From Ampelocalamus luodianensis (taxonomy: Eukaryota > Streptophyta > Magnoliopsida > Poales > Poaceae), in NCBI GenBank assembly GCA_036346255.1, contig CM070622.1, positions 24,268,751 through 24,332,750 of the forward strand: 64,000 nt of DNA, read 5' to 3'. Shown here in pieces: positions 1 to 11,581 of this stretch. A program made the translations under genes and the position numbers. The notes under the pieces were generated by a model that was not told where the DNA came from, searched no databases, and saw nothing but the letters and a program-made list of their open reading frames with translations. How positions within the stretch are numbered: position 1 is the first letter of the stretch; every line of letters starts with the position of its first letter.

Positions 1-669
1 ACAGATTTGAAAGTACAAGTTCTTTACAGGCAAACACTCTCTTGTAGTCCACAAGGACTTTGTACTTGTGATGGATCCTTCTTTGCAGTTCCATTGATCC
101 AACACTAGCATCCTTCCTCAACCATTCAATCACCTTATCACATATCCACTTCCTGCTTGCAGGCCTCACTTTCTCACTCCTTTTGGTACTTGAGCAAGTA
201 TGGCTAACGTGATTCTTCTTGACCTGCCATGACATGGACAACAATAATGTATCTACAAGTTACATCAAAATGAAGGGATGAATGAATTGTACAAAGTAAT
301 TATGATTAATTACCTAAATTGTTAATTTATCTTCCATTTTAGAAGCATTAATTCTCCCGGTGCACCCTTCAACATAACAGACATCTCTCACTCTTCCTGG
401 GTCACTCTTCTTAGTATTATATTCAAACTCGTGTTTAATTGCATGATGAGCTAAAGCCAGCCTAATATGTTGAATGTTTGAGTATATGCTACCTAATAAC
501 ATTGGAGGATTCTCTCTATCGTAATCTACTCCAGGAATGGCTTCATACACATGATCCTTTCCAACCCAGTTATGCTCCTCACCAACCTCAGGCACATAAT
601 CAGGGTCATTACCAGCTGGAGCAGTAGCACCATTTCCCTCCTTTATGTCACTATCATCTGTGTATATAA
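1..669 (-). pseudogene. MuDR-type (MULE) transposase, DNA-binding part, interrupted copy
   Basis: This is the plant MuDR transposase N-terminal region, which binds the inverted repeats of Mutator-like elements. The minus-strand peptide HHAIKHEFEYNTKKSDPGR, followed by CYVEGCTGRINASKMED, matches the conserved MuDR DNA-binding block. The reading frame is open from 669 down to 315. An apparent intron follows (donor GT at 313-312, acceptor AG at 225-224), and the next exon (223 to 1) reads VKKNHVSHTCSSTKRSEKV and then KWICDKVIEWLRKDAS, again typical. A TAG lies at the exon end (316-314), so the joined frame is broken. The catalytic part would lie left of the window. The upstream part of the same gene continues at 15073-15773, because a Copia element landed inside the coding region. 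Removing that element and one 5-bp duplication restores an uninterrupted frame across the site. Confidence 0.85.
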
Positions 670-2488
670 TATGGATATCATGGGGATATGCTCATGATCT
701 TAGAATGATGAGACAATTGGCAATGGTGTTGAAGGTTTGCAAAAACACGCGTTTTCGGCAAGTTGTTGTTGCTGTCAGGCTTTAGTCGGTCAGATCGGCC
801 AGGGTAGCGGTCAGACCGGCCACCTCTAGTGGTCCGACCGGTTTTGCTTCGGGCGTAAGGGCTGGCGGTCAGACCGACCAATGGTTGGCGGTCAGACCGG
901 TCAGGGGCGATCTGACCGGCCATGGTGGCGGTCTGACCGATTTTGACTTAAGTCACTGGCCTTCTTGGCAGCGATGTGTTGGTTGTTAGGTCAATCTCAT
1001 GGGTTTCAGTGCATATGTGTTGCATGATGCATGTTTTGACTAACGTGGGTCAAGTTGTGAAGAACTTGTTCCCGGTTTTGATTTGCTTGTCTATTGTTGT
1101 GCAGGTTGCTTGGTGGTCAACGACGGTCAACGGCGAGGATGATCGAGACTAGGCTTGGAGAGCTGAGGTTCAGAACGATCGACGATGCCGGGTGAAGTCA
1201 TTAGACTCAAGCGTGGTGCAAGATGGACAAATGTGACCGAACGACCAGTTCGGTGCGACTGGTTAGATCAAACAGCGCGGGGGTCGGTGCAAGTACCATG
1301 GTGGTTTCGGTGGGAACCGGATGGGAGAGACTTGCCGACATGATGAGAGCCGTTGATCAACCTATACGTGGCGAAGCGTGCGACTGCTTCGCGAAGATTG
1401 GACTCGGTCTTTGAAGAAGGACTGAGAAGGGGTATTTTGGTAATCTTACCAAATACCACCTTGGTTACCTTTTAGCCAACCCGCGGCGCAAGATGGTGCG
1501 TGGAGAAGCGGATTAGGTCAAGAGGAGATGAAGATGACGCTTTAAAATGCGTGTGTGTGTGACCCGTTGGTGTGTGGGCCTTAACGGGAGCCCATTAGGG
1601 TTACTCTTCAAGAAGCTCTAGGCCTCCATTATAAATAGAGGAGGGAGGTGGCTGCACCCCCTTGAACCCTTTCATTGTTTTGAAACCCTAGTTTGGTTAG
1701 GGAAAGGATAGTTGGAGGTTAGGGTTCTAGAGAGTTGGATTTGATTTCGTGCTCATGTATTGAGTCTTTGTCCTCCTAGATGGAGTGGCTGTAAACCAAT
1801 ACCTTATCAAATCAATCCAAAGAAAGTTCTCTCAAAGATGAGTCTATTTGGTTTCTTTCTCTCTATTTGGTGATTTGGGGTCTTTCTTTGATCCGCGAAT
1901 TTTTGCTTTATTTCTGGCCGTGATCTAGCTTGCTATGACATGTGGGAATACATCTAGGATCATCAAGATCATCAATCACCCACGAGCAAGTCTCTAGATC
2001 ATATTTTCGTTTTGACTCGATTTTTGAACCTCCTTCACTCAAACAGAGAAAGGTCAGAGCTTTGGCAAGGATCTTCATGATCGTTGCTTGGAATAGGTTC
2101 CTGACATCCTTGAGAAGGTGTGTGTCAAGTTTCATGAGGTTTGGATGCACGAATCAAAAGTTAGCTCAATTTGTGTTTTGGTGTTCGGGCTGATTTTACT
2201 GTTCATCGAACTAGAGGTCTGACCGCCCGTGTGAGAGGTCCGACCGCTAGGCCAACCAGTCTGACCGCCCTCATGAGAGGTCAGACCACCCGAGACTTTT
2301 TGATTTGAGTTTCTATTGGTTTTGCTTAAGGGTTTTGATTGGATTCAATACAAGTCTTTCGCTGTGCTTGATTGATTGATCTTCATAGCTTTCATAGCTA
2401 TTGGAGTGATATTCATATTGCATCCGATCTAAGTGAAAAAGAGATCGTGCTCCTATTCACCCCCTCTAGTCGCTTTTTCGGTCCAACA
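670..2488 (+). repeat. 5' LTR of the Copia/Sirevirus element
   Basis: The same sequence recurs at 9783-15072, where it is split by a hAT insertion. Both copies start TATGGATATC and end GGTCCAACA. The LTR is rich in palindromic GGTCNGACC units at both edges (about 783-945 and 2214-2300), with a TATA box near the middle. Confidence 0.9.
1630..1637 (+). promoter_or_regulatory. LTR TATA box
   Basis: TATAAATA lies in the middle of the 5' LTR, preceded by CTCTAGGCCTCCAT, and recurs in the same context in the 3' LTR at about 14215. Position and sequence fit an RNA polymerase II start for the retroelement transcript. No start site can be proved from sequence. Confidence 0.55.
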
Positions 2489-2507
2489 AGTGGTATCGAG
2501 CCCGGTT
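2489..2507 (+). other. primer-binding site (initiator Met-tRNA type)
   Basis: TGGTATCGAGC follows the 5' LTR after two bases. The usual plant Met-tRNA site is TGGTATCAGAGC; this copy lacks two bases at the CAG. Confidence 0.7.
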
Positions 2508-2545
2508 AGTTCAATTTTGATCTCAACCGGTCACTGAACTTGGCG

Positions 2546-3724
2546 ATGGATAAGTACTCCTCCAAGCCGTATATCTTTTATGGGCACGACTATGCCTATT
2601 GGAAGAATCGCATGCGTGTCTTTCTTCAGAGCGAAGGACGAGGTGTATGGGAGGCTATTGGAGCTCCACTCATCTTGCCTACGGTTGATACACCGGCTTC
2701 TGAAGCCTTCTTGGCTAACGACCATAAGGCAATGAACCTCTTGTATGGTGGGCTTGGTAGACAGGAGTATGATAAGATTTGCAATATCGATGCCGCACAT
2801 GAGATTTGGAACACCCTCGAAACATATCATGAGGGTTCGTCTCAAATCAAGCAAGTACGCCAGACGGTCTATAAGCGTGAATATAACAAATTTGAGATGC
2901 GTCCTGGAGAGAGCATCGATGACATTTTCAGTCGCTTTAACAAAGTGATTAATCAGATGAAAGCTGTTGGTATTGAATATACTCAGTCTGAAAATGCCAC
3001 TCACCTCTTGGCTGCAATCAACACCAAGGAGTGGGAGATAAAGACTACCGCCATTGAGGAGAACGTCAACCTTTCTGATATGACTTTGGAGCTGCTCTAT
3101 AGCAAGCTCAAGACTCATGAGATCAAGATGGTTGATCATCCCAAGAAGGAAAACATGGCTTTGGTAGTAGACCCACTCAAGAGAGCTTCTGATGGATCTT
3201 CTGAGTCTTCTTCTGGATTTACGCTTGCTTCTTTATCTACAATCCAAGAAGAGGATCTTGAAAGTATTCCTGAGCCCGAGATGACACTTTTGATTAAGAA
3301 GTTCACACGGGCCTACAACAATATGAGAAACAAAAAGAGAGGTGGTCTAGTGACTTGTTATGAGTGTGGAGAGTTTTATCACATTCGGGCAAATTGCCCC
3401 AAGCTGAAAGGGAAGAGCAACCAGAAGGAAGAAAGGCCAGCTTGGAAGAAGCCTCAAGGCAAAAAGTCCAAGTTTGATGATGCCAAGCTTAGGAAGGCTG
3501 CTCACTGGGTTCTTGTCACTCTTGGAGATCGATCCTTGAGCGATGTGGACTCCGGGAGCGAGGAGACAAGGAGGAGGAGCTTTCTCAAGACAAGAATAAA
3601 GGGAAGGCAAAGGATTTCACCGACATATGCTTCATGGCTGACTCCGTCGATAACAACAATGAGGTACCTCCATCCTATGATGTTCTATCCGCTAGATGCG
3701 AAACCATCTTTGAGAAAATGCTAG
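2546..3724 (+). pseudogene. gag: Copia gag (UBN2 domain plus CCHC zinc knuckle)
   Basis: The first gag section packages the retroelement RNA. Translation from the ATG at 2546 begins MDKYSSKPYIFYGHDYAYWK, which is the start of the UBN2/DUF4219 type gag. The central part contains IWNTLETYHEGSSQIKQ and the conserved helix-rich block ending in ELLYSKLKTHEIKM. A zinc knuckle CYECGEFYHIRANC (C-x2-C-x4-H-x4-C) lies at about 3355-3396. The original frame continues in another register from about 3570 (DKNKGKAKDFTDICFMADS), so a frameshift separates this section from the following coiled-coil section; residues after that point in this frame are spurious. The ATG at 2546 was chosen because it lies just after the primer-binding site and starts the conserved block. 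Confidence 0.85.
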
Positions 3725-4572
3725 GTCAGGATAAAGCTTTAGAGGTCATCATGGCTAGGAACAAGGACTTAGAGTCACAAGTAGATAATTTGACTTTAGA
3801 ACTTGTAAATGCTAAGACTCTTGAACCTGATGAATGTTCATCTTGCCATGCTCTGCATTATGAATTTGCTAAACTACAATCTGCTCATGATATTGCTTTG
3901 CAACAACTTGAAAATGCTAGGACTGAGCTAATTGAAGTTAAATATGCTCCTTACAAAAAATGTTTAGGGTCTAGCAAGTTGGTTGTTTCTGGTGTGGTCG
4001 AATCTAGCTCTTGCTCTTTCTGCTAGAATGTGAACATGAAGTCAAAGACATCTTAGAAGCAGTTAGAGCTAAATATGCAAAGCTTAAGGACAGTATTGAT
4101 TCTGCTACTTGCGCTTCATGTCCAGCTCTTAAGCTTGAGATTGCTCTTTATAAGAAGAGACTTGATGCTAAAACTTGTGAGTCATGTGTTAACTTTGGAA
4201 AAAAAATTTGCTTACCTTAAGGACACATTAGAAATATTCTCTAAAGGTAAGAAACAGTTAAACATGATTCTTGACAAGTCAAAAACTCCTTATAAGAAGC
4301 CAGGGTTATGATACAACTTTGCCCAGGACAAATCTAATAACATTCAAATTTTAAAAACTGGCTTAGTTGAATTTGATACCCAACCTGCAAAGATCACTTT
4401 CAAATCTGCAGGTTTTGCCCAACCATCTGTTCAGTCAAAAGGTGCTTCTCCCAGTGGTACCAAGTACCATTGCACCTATTGCAAGAAGGATGGACATTTG
4501 GTTGAGTTCTATTGGCGTAGGTTGAAAAATGCTAGGAACAATCTTGCTAGAATGTCATCTCATCAACCTTGA
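3571..4572 (+). pseudogene. second gag section: coiled coil and extra CCHC-like motif
   Basis: A heptad-rich helical segment (MADSVDNNNEVPPSYDVLSA, then repeated LESQVDNLTLELVNAKTL patterns) runs to about 4025. A second copy-like block follows with Cys pairs CSSCHAL, CASCPAL and CESCVNF in similar surroundings, so the segment is built of roughly 150-bp repeats. At about 4472-4520 it gives CTYCKKDGHLVEFYWRR, the second knuckle seen in Sireviruses, with its last Cys replaced by Tyr. The frame is broken at 4024 and 4219 by stops. Such a coiled-coil gag region is a described trait of Sireviruses and may bind host proteins; here it is decayed. Confidence 0.7.
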
Positions 4573-4839
4573 GTTTTTATGAGACATGGTCATTCACAAA
4601 AGAATAAATCTGGACTAAGATTTGTCTCACATGTTCATCATTATGATCCTAGATAGGATGCATCTCATGTTCGTGTGACCATTGCTCATGATAGAACATC
4701 AACTAGAATCAATGATAGCACTTCTGCTTTTTATACAACTCGCAGACGTGTGTCTCAGTACTGGGTTCCTAAGTCATGTTTAACTAATCCCAGTATTGAG
4801 ATACATCGATCTTTTGTGTCTTGATTTTTAGGAGTACCG

Positions 4840-5385
4840 CGGGAGGAAGAACACGTGGTTCGTCAACTCCGTGGCTGTTCACTTCACATGACCGGAGACT
4901 CAAGATGGTTCACCTCCTTCACGCGTTCGGCAGGTGATGATTTCATCACCTTTGGAGATAATACACAAGGACGGATTCAAGGAACGAGATCAATCAGGGT
5001 GATCGACAATTTCATCCTGAAGGACGTCACCCTTGTGGACAAGCTCAGGTTCAACTTACTTTCTGTCTCACAGCTTCTTGATGATGGCTATGAGACTATA
5101 TTTAATAAAAATACTTATCGGGTGCTTGATTCAGCTGGTGAGCTCGTTTTTGGGATTTATAGAGTTGCTAGGATCTTTGGAGCTGATTTCTCTGAATCTC
5201 TTGCTGGTTCTCTTAAATGCTTGGTTACATCTTCTTCTGATTTCTGGCTTTGGCACCGATGTTTGGGGCACATTGGTTTTGATCATCTGACACGAGTTAG
5301 CAACCTTGAGTTCATGAGAGGTTGCCCAAAGTCAAAGCCATCAAGGATGTTGTACCATCAAGGATGTTGTATGTGCACCCTGTAG
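4840..5385 (+). pseudogene. pol: Copia protease remnant and GAG pre-integrase domain
   Basis: The protease site should read D-S-G-C-S followed by H-M-T-G. Here the stretch at about 4856-4893 gives W-F-V-N-S, a frameshift, then GCSLHMTGDSRWF. The catalytic Asp is therefore Asn and the frame is broken at the active site, so the enzyme is dead twice over. Downstream, LRFNLLSVSQLLDDGY is the conserved end of the protease region. WHRCLGHIGFDHLTRVS at about 5250-5300 is the GAG pre-integrase zinc-binding segment, whose following CxxC-like region is disturbed by a small local repeat near 5338-5365. The order matches Copia pol. Confidence 0.82.
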
Positions 5386-5419
5386 GCATGGCAAGTAAGT
5401 TGCTGCCTCACACCCTTTA

Positions 5420-6130
5420 GTGACTATGGTCATGACTGACGGATCAGGACAGTTGCTTCATATGGATACTGTTGGTCCTACTAGAGTCCGGTCAGTTGGT
5501 GGCAAATGGTACATTCTTATCATCGTTGATGATTTTTTGAGATACACTTGGGTGTTCTTTTTTGCTTTGAAGGATGAAGTTTTTAGTCATTATCATGATC
5601 TTATTCTTTGTTTGGCCTATGAACTTCCTGGTGCCTTGAGAGCGATTCGCAGTGACAATAGCACGGAGTTCAAGAATGCATCTTTTGCTTCTTTTTGTGC
5701 TGAGCGCAGAATTGAGCATCAGTTCTCTTCTCCACACGTCCCTCAACAAAATGTCGTTGTGGAAAGGAAGAACAGAACCTTAGTCGAGATGGCTAGGACG
5801 ATGCTAGATGAGTATAACACTCCTAGGAGGTTTTGGGCCAAAGCTATTGCTATAGCTTGCCATATTTCAAACCGTGTCTTCTTGAGACCATCTTTGGGCA
5901 AGACTTCATATGAGCTTCGATTTGGTAGAAAACGTCTGTTTCTCATTTTTTGAGTTTTTGGAGCTAAGTGTTTCATTCTCAAGACAGGAAACCTAGATAA
6001 ATTTGAATCAAGGACTTTTGATGGTTTATTTCTGGGTTATCCTGCACATTCGAGGGGTTTTCGGGTTTTTAATGTTGAAACTAACATTGTCTAGGAGACA
6101 TGCAATGTCACTTTTGATGAGACTAGATCT
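5420..6130 (+). pseudogene. pol: Copia integrase core, broken
   Basis: The rve integrase core, which inserts the cDNA into the genome. The three catalytic acids are visible: Asp in LLHMDTVGP (codon 5465-5467), Asp in RSDNSTEFKN (5654-5656; the usual Gly after Asn is Ser), and Glu in VVERKNRTLVEMARTML (5762-5764). The downstream block FWAKAIAIACHISNRV is typical. The frame ends in TGA at 5951-5953. The continuation FGAKCFILKTGNLDKFESR is in another register, with a further stop near 6092. The family would normally be one polyprotein, so this is a degraded copy. Confidence 0.85.
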
Positions 6131-6163
6131 GGAGCTAGATCCGATGTTTCAGGTGACTTACAG

Positions 6164-6541
6164 GTGACAGAGAGCATTTTTGTTGAAGAAGATGAGGATG
6201 AACTCGATACTGCTCCTCCACCTGTTGCTGATGTTCCTGTCCAAGCTCCAAAACCTGCTACGACTACTTCACCTCCAATTGAGGCTCCTGCTGCATCTTC
6301 TTCATCAGCAGTACCTGCGGAGGTCGAAGAGATACTATCTCCTCCGGGCGCTCCACTTCACATTCAGAGGCTTCACCCTCCGGATCAGATGATTGGTCAT
6401 CTTGATGAGCGAGTCACTCGCTCCAAGTATCATGATCCGAGTCTCTACCCCATTCTGCATTTGTTGCGTCTTTCGAACCCCGCGATATATCACATGCTTT
6501 ATCTGATTCTAGCTGGGTTAATGCCATGCATGAGGAGTTAG
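6164..6541 (+). pseudogene. Pro/Ala/Ser-rich spacer between integrase and reverse transcriptase
   Basis: The frame encodes an acidic start (FVEEDEDELDTAPPP) followed by a low-complexity Pro-Ala-Ser stretch and VTRSKYHDPSL. This is the usual non-conserved hinge before Copia reverse transcriptase. No catalytic role is expected. Its frame stops at 6539-6541, just where WVNAMHEELENFERN begins the reverse transcriptase in another register. Confidence 0.6.
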
Positions 6542-7480
6542 AGAACTTTGAGAGGAACAAGGTCTAGAACCTAGTAGAACCTCCTGGTGGTCATAATGTT
6601 ATAGGAACCCGTTGGGTGTTCAAAAACAAACAAAACGAGGATGGTTCTGTGGTTAGAAACAAGGCTAGATTGGTAGCTCAGGGTTTTAGCCAAATTGAGG
6701 GGTTAGATTTTGATGAGACCTTCGCTCCTATTGCTAGACTAGAAGCTATTCACATTCTGCTTGCATTTGCTGCGTCTAAGGGTTTTATGCTGTATCAGAT
6801 GGATGTCAAGAGTGCTTTTCTAAATGGTTTTATAGAGGAGGAAGTGTATGTTAGGCAACCCCTAGGCTTTGAGAATCCCAAGTGTTCACATCATGTTTTC
6901 AAGTTATCCAAAGCCTTGTATGGTCTTAAGCAACCTCCTAGAGCATGTTATAATAGACTTAAGACCTTTTTGCTTAAGAATAAGTTTGAGATGGGTAAAG
7001 TAGACAAGACTCTTTTCATCTTTAGGCATGGCAATGACTTCCTGCTTATATAGATTTATGTAGATAATATTATCTTTGGTGGTTCTTCTCATGCTCTTAT
7101 TTCCAGTTTTTCTGAGACCATGTCCAGAGAATTTGAGATGAGTATGATGGGGAACTCAACTACTTTCTGGAGCTTCAAATCAAGCAATGCAAGGAAGGAT
7201 CTTCATCCATCAGATGAAGTACACCAAGGATCTCCTCAAGCACTTCAAGATGGGTGACTACAAGCCGATCGCCACTCCCATGGCGACTTCGACTGCTTTG
7301 GATCCAGATGAGGAAGGAGAAGCCGTTGATCAACGCGAGTACCGCAACATGATTGGCTCCTTCTGTACCTGTCGGCCTCAAGACCGGACATCCACTTCGC
7401 GGTCTGCCTCTATGCGAGATTTTAGGCGTCTCCGAGGACTTCCCATCGCCAAGGCGTTAAGCGCATCTTCAGGTATTTAC
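6519..7480 (+). pseudogene. pol: Copia reverse transcriptase, broken, with mutated catalytic motif
   Basis: Reverse transcriptase of the Copia type. Recognisable blocks are WVNAMHEELENFERN, then GTRWVFKNKQNEDGSVVRNK, KARLVAQGFSQIEGLDFDE, QMDVKSAFLNGFIEEEVYV and KALYGLKQPPRACY. The catalytic YVDD motif reads YVDN (7057-7068), with a TAG two codons ahead of it at 7051-7053. Another TAG at 6565-6567 replaces the Trp expected after NKV. Downstream blocks ELNYFLELQIKQCKEG and KYTKDLLKHFKMGDYKPIA are in two different frames. The thumb region up to MIGSF is partly readable. At least two stops, one active-site change and several frameshifts make it inactive. Confidence 0.87.
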
Positions 7481-7524
7481 ATTCTACCCTCCAGTATGGC
7501 ATTTGGTATTCCTACTCTTCTTCT

Positions 7525-8007
7525 TTGTCCATTCGGGGGTTTTCTGATTCTCATTTTGCGGGCTGTCGGCTAGATAGGAAGAGTACCTCAGGCACTTGTC
7601 ACTTCTTAGGCACTTCTATTGTCTCTTGGTCTTCTAGAAAACAGTCTTCTGTTGCACAATCCATTGTTGAAGCTGAATATGTAGCTACCACTAGTTGTTG
7701 TAGTCAGATTTTGTGGATGGTGTCCACCCTTAAGGACTTTGGGTTGTCTTTTGATAGTGTTCCTCTTTTCTGTGATAACACTTCTGCTATTAACATTGCT
7801 AAAAATCCCGTGCAACACTCTAGAACCAAACACATAGACATTCATTATCACTTCCTTAGAGACCATGTTGAGAAGGGTGATATTGTGCTGCATTTCATGG
7901 AGTCCGAGACTCAGTTAGATGATATCCTCACCAAGCCTTTAGACCCAACTAGGTTTGCCACCTTGGGAAGTGAGTTAGGGGTAATTTATCCCTACGGGTT
8001 GGTTTGA
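7525..8007 (+). pseudogene. pol: Copia RNase H domain
   Basis: RNase H removes the RNA strand during reverse transcription. GFSDSHFAGCRLDRKSTSG is the canonical opening, although the second Asp of the usual SDSDFAG is His. SWSSRKQSSVAQSIVEAEY, LFCDNTSAINIAKNP and HSRTKHIDIHYHFLRDHV are all conserved Copia blocks in order. The frame is open to the TGA at 8005-8007 and is the best preserved part of pol. A polypurine run (GAGGGGGAG) follows directly at about 8007-8015, as is common downstream of Sirevirus pol. Confidence 0.87.
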
Positions 8008-9782
8008 GGGGGAGTTGGCTCTGTTCTGAACTTTCCTTGTTCTTCTGAGCTTTCATTGTTCATCTGAGCTTTTCTGGATCTTTTCTGATACCTTCTTGTA
8101 GTAGTATTTTCTTCTGGTCCTTTTGATCTTTTTAGGTCTTTTAAGTCTTTTTGTGCATCTCATTGTATCATATTGCATTCATATAAAAATCCAAAAAGAT
8201 GCATTGTAATATAAGCTTTTCTACTTGTCTTTCAAAATTGATGAAGCTTTGCTTATTACCCTCTTGAGGTTTAGTATTTCAATTCTGCTCAATATCGTGT
8301 CTAGTTCTTTGACTTGTAAGAATTATCATGTTTTCACATGTGTAGCTAAGTATTTACTGAATGAGCTAGAACTTTAAGACAACTTGAACTAAAAACTGCA
8401 ATTTATGGATCTTTTAGCTAGTTGCAAAATTAGTGATCCTTTTGTGACATTGGCCCTGTTAAAATTACTTTGTTAGCTCTTGAATCTAGTATTGATCATT
8501 ACTTGAGCTTCTTGTTCTTTTAAGAATCGAAATCTGCTCTTGTGAAAAATGAAACATCAAATTTAAAGATTATCTTGTGCTTAAAGTGTGCCAAACTACT
8601 CTCACGAGACTGCATGTCATAGACATGAACTTGGAGATAGTTTGATGATCTAGATGATCTCATGGGGACTGCTTGTCAAAATTGACATGAACTTCAAGAT
8701 TTGTCGCCCTGGTAGAAGCTTAGGAAGAGTTTGTGGATGGCTCCTAGTCCAAGATCTTCTTCACTAAGATATACCTTTAATCAACTTCTGGTCGAAGCTT
8801 AGAAAGAGTTTGTGGATGGCTCCTAGTCTAGGATCTTCTTCACTAAGTTAGACCATTAGTCAACTTCAATATTCATTGCAAATAAAAAACTGTTGAAAAA
8901 TGGGTGTTTGAGAAAATTGAGCAAAATGATTCAATTCAGGACCTGTTTGTCTCTTAATGTGGTCATTGTTAGCTTTTTGATCTCATATTGATATTTTGAC
9001 ATGGTCAGTATCATTTTAGGATCCCTGTTGATGAATTTGCTGAATTTTGAAGCTTTGCTTAAATTGTTACAATTCATCGCTTTACTTTGCGTCTTCTTGC
9101 TTAGTTTTGATATATATGTCTTAACATGATCTTGCTAGCGCTGATAGACTTGATATGTATTGAGTAAGATTACAAATGCTAGCTTGCTCTTTTTGGGTAA
9201 TCTTCAAAGCTTCTTGTAATCAAAAATTAAAAATACAAAAATATGAAGCCACTCCATTACATTTCATGCATGCTCCTTCTTATGTTTCTGCCTCATTTCT
9301 GCATTTGTCATCTCTGGATGAGAGGAAGACGTGACTCCTTGATGACTCCATTGTCAAAGGGGAGAAGAAATAGTAAAAATGTGAAAAGGGGAGCTCTTTG
9401 GAGAAAATGATATTTTCTGAAAAAATGATGATCATAGTGAGGGGAAGTATCATTTTTGCATTCTTATGATCTTATTGCTATTTCTGAATTTGAATTGCAT
9501 TTATTGGATTCTCACAATGATCGAAGGTCACATTGAACAATTGTTCTTTCATATGGATCTTAAGTGAGATTTTTGACTCGTCTCTGGAAATTGAAGCTTT
9601 CTTGCTTTCTTTGTCTTATCTCACTTGCCTTTGCTATTTTGAAGCCAACTTGGTCATTTCGTTTGCTTTCTCTTGCATTTGGACCAAGTTGCGTCTTTGT
9701 GCGAAAACATCAAGTTTTTACTTTTCAAACCTCAATATTTGCATTTGTTGGGAATTGCCAATGTGTTCATCAAGGGGGAGAT
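8008..9782 (+). other. non-coding tail of the Sirevirus with a 79-bp tandem duplication and polypurine tract
   Basis: No gene is supported in this 1.8 kb between RNase H and the 3' LTR. It holds a direct tandem duplication (8709-8787 and 8788-8866, each with AAGAGTTTGTGGATGGCTCC) and ends with the polypurine tract CAAGGGGGAGAT at 9771-9782, which primes plus-strand synthesis. No envelope-like ORF is readable. Confidence 0.75.
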
Positions 9783-10243
9783 TATGGATATCATGGGGAT
9801 ATGCTCATGATCTTAGAATGATGAGACAATTGGCAATGTGTTGAAGGTTTGCGGAAACACGCATTTTCGGCAAGTTCTTTATTCTTTATCGAGCTTGAGC
9901 GTCGAGCCGCCGGTGGCGGTCGACCGCCACCTCTTGTGGTCCGACCGGTTTTGCTTCGGGCGTAAGGGCTGGCGGTCAGACCGCCAATGGTTGGCGGTCA
10001 GACCGGTCAGGGGTAGGGGTGCAAACGGAGCGGATACGGACGGATATCGCTCATCCCGTATCCTTTTCCATATTTTTTCTCGGATTCGAATCGGACACGG
10101 ACAGTGCCGGATACGAATACGAATGCGGATAGTCTCGGTCACGAATACGGAGCGAATACATGCCGAGCCGAATATGGATTGTCTCGGTCACGAATACTTA
10201 TTCGGATATTGCGCGAAACATAAAACATATATATCGCACAAAT

Positions 10244-10640
10244 AAATATCAATGAACCATACTACATGTCCAAAATGCAACTAGATTAGTAGTTTCAAGG
10301 TTCAAGAAAGCGCTACGCGCTAGGCGCGGTGGCGTGGCCCGGGGCCCACCGCCTAGGCGGACTAGGCGGCGTCTAGGCGGCGACTAGGTGGCCGTCTTGG
10401 TTATGGTGCAGATAAGAATTGAGCGAGCATCAGACATCAAAAAATATCAATGAACCATACTACATGTTCAAAATGCAACTAGATTAATAGGTTCAAGGTT
10501 CAAGAAAGTGCTAGGCGCTAGGTGGGCGATAGCCTGGGGCCTAGCGCCTAGGCAGACTAGGCGGCATCTAGATGGCGACTAGGTGGTGCCCAGGCGGCCG
10601 GCTTGGCTACGGTGCAGATAAGCCCACAACAGGAATAATA
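10244..10640. repeat. about 197-bp tandem duplication inside the hAT element
   Basis: Two adjacent copies begin AATATCAATGAACCATAC (10244 and 10442) and each contains a run of CTAGGCG-type motifs around GCGCTAGGCG. The copies differ by small substitutions. Confidence 0.8.
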
Positions 10641-11503
10641 TGAAGAATTGAGCAAACATCAGACATCAAAATTGAGCAAGATAGAAAGAAAATTACCTGA
10701 AGAAGCAAGATATGGGCAATTTGATGTAGTCATGTATATTATCTCCCCTCCTAGAGCTTAATGTAAACATGTATGTAAATGTAATCAAATAATAATGTAA
10801 ACCTGCATATTTAATAAATGATGAGTTATTTTGCTATTGTGTGAGAAAGAATGTATGAATGATTAATGGATGAATAAAAGTATGAAACATATGCAGCCAT
10901 ACATTCATGACAAAGTGTATTTACAATTGCTGATTAAGCAAATGAAAAGGGCATGTCCAAGCAAATGGGCACATGGCACTAGAACTTGATCCATACATGA
11001 AACAATCGTAGGTCTAGAGCTTAATTACATACCTAGCCTGCTCCAAAAAATGCACTAACTATTCTTGTCAAAACTAATCACACATGGCACTAGAGGAATT
11101 AATATATATGCAGGTTCATTATCTGCAACAACAGAGAAATCACAAAGCAAATCAACAAATCACAAATCAGAAAATCACAAATCAGAGTCACAGCAGATCA
11201 ACAAGCAACAAGCAGCAGCACATCACAGGCTCACAGTATTAAAGCATATGCTCCCAACAATCAATCCAACATATGTAAACTGATTAAAGCATTCAGACAT
11301 GATTTCATTTCAGCACAACCATTCAAAGGCTCAAAGCATTCAGGCATGATTTTAGGCTCTCATTTCAGCACAACAATTCAAAGGGTCAAAACATTCAGAC
11401 ATGATTTCAGAGTTCAAACATTGTTGTAACTTGACATCGGTGGCATGCATTTTTTTTGACAGATTGATCAATCTGCAGACCACTACTAATTTTTATAAAG
11501 GGG

Positions 11504-11581
11504 TCACTCATCAACTTCATACCCTTCAGCTCCACTTTTGTTAGAAAAATCCTTCAGTTCATTCTTCCAGAAGTCCTTGGG
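11504..11581 (-). pseudogene. exon-like 3' end of an unidentified captured gene
   Basis: On the minus strand an AG acceptor at 11583-11582 is followed by 26 codons ending in TGA (11506-11504). They read PKDFWKNELKDFSNKSGAEG and then YEVDE, a hydrophilic acidic C-terminus. It lies in the same hAT element and on the same strand as the THUMP exons. It could be the last exon of the same captured gene or of a different one. I do not recognise the protein; the splice-site call rests on one acceptor and on phase only. Confidence 0.35.
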
